From positions 4,588,001-4,652,000 of the forward strand of contig JAAXNY010000001.1 of assembly GCA_013420905.1 (NCBI GenBank): 64,000 nucleotides of DNA, read 5' to 3'. Shown here piece by piece: positions 54,643-64,000 of this stretch. Below the pieces are notes generated by a model. It was not told where the DNA came from and made no database searches. It was given only the letters and a program-made list of their open reading frames with translations. The position numbers and the translations under genes are program-made. Source of the stretch: Collybia mongolica. Lineage: Eukaryota; Basidiomycota; Agaricomycetes; Agaricales; Clitocybaceae. Positions within the stretch are counted from its first letter, which is position 1, and every line of letters begins with the position of its first letter.

Positions 54643-57600
54643 TTAATTATCACTATCATCGTCCGAGATGATTAACCGATTACTTGTACGGCGGCCAATT
54701 GCAGGGCTGTCGGCGTCCACAGGAATTGGCGGTCCCGAGTCATTTGAATCATATCCTTCCCAGGGCGGTGCAGCGGTTACCGATGGAGAAAGTCTCATTA
54801 GACTGGACTGGGAGGAGTCGCCACGTTTGAAGATGGGTTTGGGCCTTGGTCGAGGAACAGTTGTCGTAAGTTCCTTAACAGCATCCGTTGGTAGATCAAT
54901 GCTCTCGGCATGGCTGTCCTCCGATTGATCTTGATCAGAATGGGCGGCGGGCGAGGAGGGTCGGCTACTCTTCCGCTTCTTTCTCGTCGAGTCTCCGCCG
55001 GCCTTTCTACGTCGTTTTTTCGTCCCTGTCGCCTTCATGGTGCCAATTCTACCGTTGCTAGCTGCGGCGGCAGCCTTGCTGGCCCTTTCTCGCATTTCCT
55101 TCTCTTTTTCAAGGAACGCTTCAATATCGCCGTATTCCTCGTCGCTATCTTCGATAAACTGGGCTGATTTGTATTGTTCCTTTTCCTTTTTCTTTTTTTC
55201 GTCCTTCCTCTTCTTATCAGGTTCGTCGTCAGGGAAAACAATGTCTTCGTCATCAGACACAGGAGATGGGGAGCGTCTTCGACGCCGGCGCCTTTTCTTG
55301 TTGAAGAGCTGCGATGGCTTCTTACCCTCAAGATCGAAGGGAGTTTCCAGGAATTGCTCGATGACGACGACGATACTTTGAAGATCAGTTGGTGTAATTG
55401 CTGCGGGCACATACCACTCCAGCTCCTCAGCATCTGACATTGCCTGTCTTAGTCAGGGTCTAAGGGAATTCAGAAACGCGCACCTTCATCCATGATGGAG
55501 AACTTTGACAGCCGAAACAAGAGTTTCAACTGGGGATTTTTCGTCGCTGAATCTGCCTGTTCATCAGACAGATATGGTATCACTGATCGATTATTAGCAC
55601 GGTCAATGCGCGCACAGGATCTGCCTCACGATAATCAGTCATCTTAGACAGGGCTTTACTTGAGGGTCCTTTCAATTTCAAGGCGGTGCTGGCCTCAATG
55701 TCTTCATCGTCTGTAGGATTGTCGACATCTTGGGCATCAGTTTCTTCAACTATCCTCTTTCGGTGTGCGACAGCCAGGTTTAATATCTGTGATGCACATT
55801 GGTGACAAGTCAGGAGTAAAATCCAAGGACAGGCTTACATTTCTTGTCCAATGAACAAGTTCTTCTTGCCCGCTCCCAACAAGCGAAGCGACCACAATGC
55901 CAAGCTGATCGCTCCAAGAATAACCCTTCTTGACTTCTATATCAGATGGAAATCGAGTGTCCTCGACTGTTTTCTTCTCTCTCTGGGATTTCTCCTCCGG
56001 CTTCCAGCTCGAGAATTGTTTCCAATTACCGCGGTTCTTAGGGAAGAAGGCCTGATTTGCGGGGAGATGCCAAGGTGGTATTGATGGCTGTTAGCAAAAG
56101 ACATTTCCTCTACAAGGTGATTCAGGTACCTCAATTGCCAAAAAGGGTTCTTCTGCCAGCGCTTTGAAGAACTGTCGTAGAATGAATGTGATCAAATTCA
56201 CGAGGTCTTTGTAAGGTTGTTCCCGTGGAAAGGACTTTTGATCGGCCAGAATTGACTTGAACAAATTCAAAGTCGAGACCTACGTAAAATGGGGATTACC
56301 GGTCAGTCGTGTTGAATAGCCACGCCACACGTCAGGCAGGAAGTCTCACAAACCTTGAAATACAGTCCTTCCGCTTTCGCTCTTACAGCCTGCCGATGCA
56401 TCAAACTCACGACGCGTCGCATGTTTTCGGACGATGCGAAATCCTTATAGCGTGACAGGTATGTCAAAAGTGTATGTGTAATCTCCGCATGGGCGAATTT
56501 CTGTAATTTTTTCCCGCTGAGAAAAAATGCGGGGAATTCGGCAGAAGCTTACCATTTCGAAAGCCTCAAATGTGAACATGGTCTCATGTACAATTTCCTC
56601 CCGCTCTTCGACCTCCTCTTCGACGTCGGGTATACCATCTTCCTCGCCGACTCCTTTGTCAAAAGGGTATAAGTCACGAGCAAAGGAATTAAATAATTGA
56701 GTGAACCTTTAGCCTTCTTTTTCTTTGGTTTCTTTTTTCTGACATACATTTCTCCACTTTTCGCCTTGCCCCATCTCTCCAGCATTCGGAGCAGCGCATA
56801 AGCGAGATAAATGCTAGAATCCAGATAAGCCAGCGATTGAGTCCCGGCTTTATAGGAACGGAGGCTCTCAAATGCAATGTCGAGCACTTCGCCATTATAG
56901 ATAAGCTGTTGTTGCAGGAGTCCCGCGGCCTCATTGAGAGCAGGGTCGGCGATTTCGGAGGATGACATAGTGTCAATTAAAAGGAGTAGTTGCGTCAGGC
57001 ATTCAATGCCTGCTTGAAGCTCCGTCCAAAGTTTGGGCTAAACAAAATCCCATTAAAAACATTTAGAGAGGAGCGTGGAGTACTAGACAAACCTTCTCCT
57101 CCACGGCCTCTCTCATCCGCTTTAGGACCCAAACGATCCACGAGCGTTCGGTCACCTCTGCAATCAGCCCGAAGCGCCATCTCCCCTCTCCACCCGTTGA
57201 TTTTTCTCGTGCGCGCATCAACAAGAAAAACTCTAAAAACCATTTGGTCACGTAGAGAAGACGCAGGTTGTCCTTCTCGGTGATCTTCGCTCTCTCAGAA
57301 CGGATGTCCTTGAGCAGCGCAGAAAGGAAAGCTTTGAGGATGAATGTCAGGCCTTGGAAGCATGTTTAGTAGGGTAATAAAACTTACGATTGAAACAAGC
57401 TTCAACGAACTCGATTGCCAAATTTTGCAGGATGACCCTGGCCTCCATGGAGAGGTTATCCTCGTGAGCTAGCTCGTCCACCTTGTTACTCTTCTTCGTT
57501 TTCTGTTGTTTAGCCATATCCATGATACTTCCAGCTTCTCGATTGATTGCTTGCTGGCGATGAAGGATGAAGGACCGGGAAGCCGTCGGGGCATTCTCCG

Positions 57601-58649
57601 AATCAGCCTCATCTCCCTTATCTTCATTACCTGGATCGCGAGGTTTCCTATTGGGGTTCAATTTAACAGCGATAGTCGTTCCGAATCGTGAATGGCGTGA
57701 GGTCGCTTTGCGGGCGATATCTCGACGAGACCGTTCTTCTGCGGCGAGAAGGCGGTGCAGGGTCGCCGTGGGTTGCTGTGTAGGGGTCAGTAATTTGAAA
57801 TTGAGGTTAATTGAGGGTATTAACTTTGGCTTGGTCTATTGTTAACGAGGTAGGTTTGATGCCTCGAAAAAGGAGGTATAAAATTTCAAGCACCAAGGTA
57901 TTCCACCCATTCATTAATTGGTCCTTTTCGGCATTGGCGGCTATCGTGAGCAGCAATCGCAACATGTGAGTCTCGGACAAAGCGCGGATTAGCTTTGCTT
58001 GAAGCGAGGACAGCTCTGCTTGGTCGGCGCTAAGATGGGTGTTCGCTGGCAGGTCTTTAATAAACGCAAGATTCCGAACAAGATGCAAGACGACATTAAC
58101 GATCTGTCCATCTCGTTCCTGCCGCTCCTTGTGGGATTTCGCGAGAGGTGGAAGCACGATTCCAAATAACGCCTGCATAACCCCTGGCCTAAGAAGGGCC
58201 GCTTTGTAGTGGAGATGACTTTGCATTAGTTGTGTGTAGTCAGTCCCCTTGTCTAGTTCATCATCTAGCTCCTTCAATTCCTCTGCCATGTCGATAGGCC
58301 AAGTCATCGCTGTCATCAGATCAGCACATGCTATAGCCCGCTTATCCTCCACCAAGCCTTTCCCAGCTGTTGCAAGCAGTATGTGGACAAGGTCGTTGGG
58401 GAGTATACGCGTCTCCCAGAATATGCGTGCCACGGTGCGCTCATCGTCAGTGTCGTCTTTTCTCCACAGTTTCTTGAGATCCCTGAGGCACCCATTCACC
58501 TCGTCTCCCATCCGATAGCCCTCTGCTTCGTGTCCACCCAGTGCATCGACCACTCTCGCAATCACTGGTTCCAGGATGGCCCGTCGGTCGATGGTGGGTT
58601 CGCCCTCCGATTCACCGGAGGTGATATCGATAACCTCAGTATCTTCCAT
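54643..58649 (-). CDS. TOF1: Replication fork protection complex subunit Tof1/Swi1 (Timeless family)
   Basis: Eleven exons: 58649-57825, 57775-57388, 57331-57093, 57037-56707, 56653-56553, 56500-56354, 56279-56130, 56051-55839, 55786-55630, 55582-55484, 55433-54643; 1,146 residues, all phases close. The N-terminal Timeless domain is evident: CLRDLKKLWRKDD, RIFWETRILPNDLVHILL, ADLMTAMTWPIDMAEEL, HLVRNLAFIKDLP, NTLVLEILYLLFRGIKP. The middle is helical with Lys-rich and Glu-rich patches (KKKPKKKKAKG, DVEEEVEERE). The end is acidic/basic low complexity (KKRRRRRRRSPSP, SDDED) as in Tof1/Swi1 and human TIMELESS. With Csm3/Swi3 it stabilises paused forks and links helicase to polymerase. A MRERKV extension upstream of the chosen MEDTEV start is possible (58667). 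Confidence 0.93.
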
Positions 58650-59021
58650 TACTTTTCTTTCCCTCACCCGTTTTTGGTGAGGTTGTATATAGAATAATCG
58701 TTAAGTCGATGAGTGTAGCTTGGTTTGAGCTTGAGAACAGAACGAGGGGCCTGTTCAAAGTATGTCACGCTCGCGAGGTGTCACATGGCGTGACCGCACC
58801 TGTGCTAGAGTCTTTTATATATACACAACATCAATCAATCACTGCTGCTGATGGGTGTAAAAAATTCATTCTATCCCTTCAGCCCCTCTAGCTTTATAGA
58901 TGCCATACATAAACGGGGCCGACAGGTAAATTTACGAGTGACACAATACTGAATTACAGAAGAAGTTGGTAATGTTGAGACGTCGTGAGACAATCATTGG
59001 GGGAGGCAAGGTATATGCGTC
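58650..59021. other. Intergenic
   Basis: 372 bp between two same-strand genes; TATATATA near 58815 is the only notable element. Confidence 0.35.
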
Positions 59022-60317
59022 TTATACCTGGGTCACTCCAAACCGTTTGAGCTTCTCGAAATACTTCTGTACTCGACTGGCCACCTGCCGTGGAGTTCTC
59101 CTCCCTTCCATCGCACGAGATATCTTCTGCCAACTGCATATGTTTCAGTACACGTGAAGGATGACATTAACAGAATGACCGACCGGTTCTTCTCCCCTTC
59201 CGGAATCTGTTCCAGAAGTTGCTCCAACAAGTGTTGCTCCGAGACAGACCAAGCCTGCTTGTATGTCTCTGGCTTCGGTTTTGTGGTGTTTCTAGGTTTC
59301 TTCGGGATTTGCTCTGGATTGGCGTCATCCTTGGTGAGAGGTGCCTTGGGCTTCCGCCGTGAATTCGTGGATGGCGCAAGTTCCTTCTTGCCTTCGTTAG
59401 TAGATTGAAGCTTATCTGATGGCCGACGAGTACGATTGGCCCTGGGTATCGAGGGTAGCGGCAAAGATTTTCCGGTTGTGGTAATGGGTGTATCAACGTC
59501 CATAGGCATGGAGCTACACGAGTCGTCGAGTGAAATGTCGACTTCGTGGCTCTCATCCTCAATATCCCGCCGAACAAACACGCCCGAAGGGCCCCGAGTG
59601 CGATGTAACGACGGAAGTTTCAAACCACCCGTCGACCGGATCTTTCGCTTCTTCAGTTCACGCAGTTTTTCCTGCTCCCTTTCCCGCCGAGCCTCCTCCG
59701 GGTCGACCGGTTCTTCAGCTTCGTCGTCTGATTCCGACATGCATTCGTATTGGGCGAGAACTGGATCGATGATTCTCTGCCGGGCCTCCTTGACCATTTT
59801 TTGCAAATCCGATAGTGGTGACCGCTGATACGGATAAGGCTGGTTTCTGTGGACGTATTTTTGCCGCGCTTTGAGAGCAAGAGTTTGGAGAGCTTGTGGA
59901 TCTAGGCAAGTCCCTTTATTAGTTGGGGAATACAAGAGGCGCAACTCTATCTGACGCACCACACCCATCATACAGAGTCCAATCGATGCTGTCTGGTACA
60001 ACGACTTTGGCATCAGCCTGTCCGCTGAGGCGAAAGGTACCAGCATCGAGCTGTGAAACTAGATTAGTCGTGAAAATGCAGTTGGGTTGCTCCAAGCACA
60101 CCTCATTGCTCAGATTCGACAGAAAATCTTGTGGTTGTGCAATTGCATCTTTTTTCAACTCATGTAACCGTTTTATGTCGGACTGAGTACGATCGAGCAG
60201 GGCTCTTTGTGTCTGAATGAACGTCTGGAGCGCCTCAAAGCTATGGAGAAATCAGATCGGAATGTTAAGCAGAAAGGTAAATCTGCAGACGAACGTTTGA
60301 GCGCGTTGATTTTCCAT
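59022..60317 (-). CDS. SANT/Myb-domain nuclear protein (360 residues)
   Basis: Exons 60317-60295, 60240-60102, 60050-59960, 59901-59184, 59133-59022; phases close. An N-terminal helix (FEALQTFIQTQRALLDRTQSDIKRLHEL), a conserved middle patch (AGTFRLSG, IDWTLYDGCDP), an acidic Ser segment, a basic low-complexity linker, then a C-terminal SANT/Myb domain split by an intron: YKQAWSVSEQHLLEQLLEQIPEGEKNR then WQKISRAMEGRRTPRQVASRVQKYFEKL, with the three spaced Trp/aromatic residues. The layout resembles ZZZ3-like Myb proteins of chromatin complexes, but no ZZ finger is seen. The first donor is the unusual GTTCGT. The final codon before the stop could instead be a donor (GTATAA), so a further exon is possible. 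Confidence 0.82.
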
Positions 60318-60914
60318 TGAAATCGGAGAGTCATTGAGCGTAGAGAGAATTTGTGACCTTGCACAGATGGTAGATATGCTTTATATCAAAAAAAAATTCG
60401 CTCGGGTAAATAATCTCAGCACTTATTCCCACATTCCCACGCACGGTTCTGTCGAGGGCGATCATCAACACCCACAACTAGCCACAACCTTCATCTCAAT
60501 ACTGTAAACATAAACATCCTCAGCTTAAGGATCCATAAGAACCGTTCATTGACCAGACATGCTTGTACTGCCAATTAGGAGAAGGTCAAGTTGATAAACC
60601 TTAAAGAATCGTAAGTTTGCAGCGGCTACGTGAACACTGAGGCTTATCCACGCTCCAGAAATGTCAAAAAGCTACCAACATGCCCCCGGTTCAATGAAAG
60701 CGTGAAGTATCGATCGCGCTATGGTCACACCATCGTTCATATGACAGTCGGCAACAACCAACCGGTCAGGGTCCGGTTGGGGTGGGGATTTGCAAGTGGA
60801 TTCGTCAACATATCAGTCATACCTATAAGTTAATCAACAAGAAATCACAGGTCCAGAGCCCTATAAAGCAGCCATCCTGCAGTACAATGACTACCATCTG
60901 CCCACATTCTTAAC
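60318..60914. other. Divergent intergenic region
   Basis: About 600 bp between the start codons of the SANT protein and the reductase. It presumably holds both promoters; no element stands out. Confidence 0.35.
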
Positions 60915-62218
60915 ATGTCAGAATTAGTCTTCGTGAGGAATTACCCTTCACCGAGATTCTTGCGCTGTTGACATCAGATGATCTGACCAGGTTACCGGAG
61001 CATCTGGATTTCTCGGGTCGCATATCGTGACGCAGCTCTTAGAGAGTGGGTATCGTGTACGAGCGTAGGTTATCCTTTCTCACACCCTACTGGTCGATTG
61101 ACGCGTCGTTAAGGTCCGCTCGTGGACCCAAGGTCGCTGGGTTGCAGAAAAGCTATGCGAGTTTTGGTGGCCGTTTTGAAGCCGTTGCGATCGATGAAAT
61201 TGCCACCGACCAGTTTCCCGATGCACTCAAGGGCGTCAATGCAGTAATTCACTCGGCTTCTCCTCTCGCAGGTCGCGGAACCCCAGAAGAGATCTTAAAG
61301 GTGAGGCTCAATCAATGCTGTATCACGGAGGTGCGCTAACGCTTTGATTACCAGTCAGCCATAGAAGGAACTTTGAACACGATTCGTCAAACCCAGAAAG
61401 CTGGCATCAAACGCCTTGTCGTCACTAGTTCGATCGTCACCGCAATAAATCCACGGGGCTCGTTCACAGATTCAGGCAAGTTGTTCCAACCATTTGAGCC
61501 ACTACGGGTCGAGATGATGTCCGCCCCATAGACTGGAGCCTAATCACAAAGGAGGAAGCGCTATCAGGAAATCCCATGAGCACCTATACCGCATCCAAAA
61601 CATTCGCAGAGCGCGAGCTTTGGGCTTTCGGAGAGGAACACCCCGAGTTGGATATCACGACGTGTAAGTGACCTGCCATCCATTTTTGGAACTAATTCAC
61701 ACTATACATATTATCTAGTGAATCCACCATTTCTTTATGGGCCCCTTGCACCAAGTTTCAACGCCCCACCGACACCAAATTATGCTGCCCTTTCTACCGA
61801 TCTTTTTATTTATCGCCTATTAAGCCCGACCGGGGTTTTCCCTCCCTCCCCTCGTCACGCCGATGTCCGCGATGTTGCCAAAGCCCATGTTCTTGCCCTC
61901 AAATCACCCCCTGCCTCATTGGTGAACCAGAAACGCATCCTATTCGCTTCTCCCCATGGGTTTGATTTCAATGCTATTATTGCCCTCATTGCAGAGAAGA
62001 GGCCGGAGTTGAAAGACAGATTAATTAAATCTGTCCCTCCTACCCCTCCATCCTCCAGAGCTCCCATAGACTTCGACCGTATTCAGCAAGTCCTCGGAAT
62101 GGGCAAAGGCGATTTCACCACTATCGAAGACACAATTCTGGACGCAGTTGACAGTATCCTTGCCATTGAAAGGTCATGGGTTGCGGCGGGCGCTGAGATT
62201 TCCATTCCCAATACATGA
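60915..62218 (+). CDS. NAD(P)-dependent epimerase/dihydroflavonol-4-reductase-like reductase (343 residues)
   Basis: Exons 60915-60932, 60991-61064, 61114-61300, 61355-61475, 61532-61663, 61719-62218; all phases close. The extended-SDR Rossmann motif VTGASGFLGSHI starts at residue 7, followed by GVNAVIHSASPL, the strand with the catalytic Ser region (LVVTSSIVTA), the catalytic Tyr-x3-Lys in STYTASK, NPPFLYGP, and the substrate-domain helix HADVRDVAKAHVLAL. Similar enzymes reduce carbonyls such as methylglyoxal (Gre2), dihydroflavonols or cinnamoyl-CoA; the substrate here is not predictable. Intron 4 (61476-61531) starts GCAAGT after AG, a consensus GC-AG intron. Confidence 0.9.
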
Positions 62219-64000
62219 GATAGACCCTTATCTAGTAAAACCTTTGGAAATCCAATCAAGCTCCAGTGAACTCGACGAAAGCATTCTCAGGAGTGATGAG
62301 GATTGCTCCACACATCGAGATTTAATGACGTTGTAAGCTCCGAGTCCTTCAAGATTACAATCTGATCGACGTCCGGGTTCACCGTTCGGACAAAGCAAGA
62401 AGCCGACATGAGGACCTATGCTAACTGGAGTTGGGTGGTAACTGTCAAGAATCCATAATAAACACTTCACCGACCATCAAGGATCCAGTAAACGATGAGG
62501 CTCCCACTCCACCTTATGATGGCCTGCCCACCCTGTAAGATAAGCACCAGTGCCACCGTCCCCTCGATAAAGATGCTTTTTATATACAATGATGACACAG
62601 GTGCCGCAATAGACGCGCCTCTGATATAACTTTAATGGTCACTTGGAGCGACCGAACAACATGGATATAGATAAAAAACTGGAGACCAAGATTTCGTCGA
62701 GCAAGGCCTTATCTTAACGCCACCATTCCGAGATCCCCAAGATATTGTGTCCTTCAACCCCGTAGGAAACCCATAAAAATCAGCAACCTAACATTACGGC
62801 ACGCTCAGAAAAACGAGGCTAAACGCGCCTTCTGAATGAGTTGTGTGGGAAATCAGGTCGGTCTATGAATTCTGTTTAGATCGGCTATATTGGGGAAAAC
62901 CCGACAACTGAACAGAATTCTTTTCCAGAAAAGGAAGAGACGATGCCCAATAGTGGCCGATGAACATGAAGTGCTTGTAGAAGAAGCCATTCCAGTATAT
63001 CCACTAACGGTTATTCAGGAGAGGGATCTTATGACGACCCTCGCAACGTTAACAACGAACTTTGTGACGTCGGGGACAAACAATCGGGCGTCATAACAGT
63101 TACCCTGGTGGGCGGTGGCAGTGTTTGTGCCAAGGCTATCCTCGTTAACGTTTCATGTTGCAAGTTCTGGGTATCGCGACTTAAAACCTGGCATTGTGGT
63201 TTCGTTCAGATAGGCGCGGTCCGGACACTCGAGCTATAAGTCAACGACGGCGTTTTCCTTCCACGATGTCCTCTGCGATCGTGCGAATACTAGACGAGCA
63301 TAAACTGAAAATAGACAACACCCCTCAGAGGTGACAATAATCGCTGTGTGGTCTTGGCTGGCTGCGGCCACAATTTGATGATGGTTACGAGGATAATTAT
63401 TCGTAAGGTGAAGCCGCAACTGCTCTGGACATAACCAATAAACTTTTTGTTTTGGGGAAGGTTGTGGATGCCGTACAAACGCGTCCCCTCTCATGATCTA
63501 TCATCCGAGCTTTTTTGAAAAAATTCATACCATCCTTGATGAAATAACACGCGGACGCAATACGGGATTATCACAAGGCTCGCCTCACATCGCGTGTTCC
63601 GTGAGGAATCTGTTTTCTAGAGACGCCTTTCATAAGAATTCTGTCTTTCTGTGTACTCAAAGAGCGTCTACTTCATGCTATTCTCATTGCTAAATCCTTC
63701 AGTCCATCCTTTCCTTCATTTCGAGTCCACCCCTCGGTCAGCGTCAGGCGAAGACCTAATCTAGGGTTAGGGTCTCCGGTAAATGGTGTTACCGAGCCGC
63801 CCCAATCAGAAATTTGAGTTTTACTCAGGCTAGTTAGTGACGGGTCTGCCCCCAGCAACGACGACCAAGCATTTTCATTTTGCTCAAGTTTTGCTCTATA
63901 TAATGGCCACCATGTTGTCCTTCAAGTCATCTAGAATGCATCTGGAAACGCTATCCCGGCTCTCTGCGCTTTTCGGGCCATTAATGTCGTCGAATTTCGC
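62219..64000. other. Gene-free end of window
   Basis: No supported gene. CTAGGGTTAGGGT near 63762-63774 is a two-unit telomere-like motif, too short to mean anything. Confidence 0.4.

Noticed and set aside
63760..63776. Telomere-like TTAGGG repeats (also near 50825)
   Set aside because: Only one or two units, no array, and no subtelomeric context.

Overview
The window is nuclear DNA from a filamentous basidiomycete, most likely an Agaricomycete. The basis is gene architecture (many short introns, mostly 49-70 nt, with GT..AG or occasionally GC..AG ends) and gene content: CFEM/GPI cell-wall protein, F-box protein, Tri5-like terpene synthase, CHAT-TPR protein, small secreted protein. The species cannot be named from the sequence. 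Almost every gene is spliced, so I rebuilt exon by exon and checked that the phases close. The coordinates given span start codon to stop codon. No rRNA, tRNA or CRISPR array was found.

Layout. 0-2.9 kb: a WW-domain gene and a 70-residue secreted-protein gene. 2.9-18 kb: a repeat island, AT-rich and visibly poor in CpG. It holds a 5'-truncated non-LTR retrotransposon (LINE), two intact 1,608-bp Tc1/mariner (DD34E) elements in opposite orientation, a degenerate ~235-bp tandem array, and a large TPR+CHAT (caspase-like) gene broken by two in-frame TGA codons. 18-35 kb: sparse genes, namely a PITH-domain protein, a universal-stress-protein (USP) fusion, a Tri5-like terpene synthase, an alpha/beta hydrolase with one frameshift, and an intronless F-box protein. 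35-47.5 kb: a denser block with a CFEM protein, ribosomal proteins eL31 and eL34, two divergent paralogous multispan membrane proteins, the GPI-anchor enzyme GPI11/PIG-F and a PHO13-like HAD phosphatase. 48.6-62.2 kb: a transaldolase-like protein without the usual Schiff-base lysine, a bZIP factor, the fork-protection protein Tof1/Swi1 (Timeless), a SANT/Myb protein and an NAD(P)-dependent reductase. The rest is gene-poor.

Most genes look like independent units rather than a pathway cluster. GPI11 (adds ethanolamine phosphate to GPI) and the GPI-anchored CFEM protein share a pathway only in the general sense. The terpene synthase has no obvious P450 or transporter beside it.

The most interesting part is the transposon island. 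The two Tc1 copies encode identical, apparently intact transposases. Each ~212-bp terminal repeat is itself bounded by inverted copies of one 18-19-bp motif. The outer terminal-repeat variants follow genomic side rather than transposase orientation, which suggests that the element core has flipped between its own ends.
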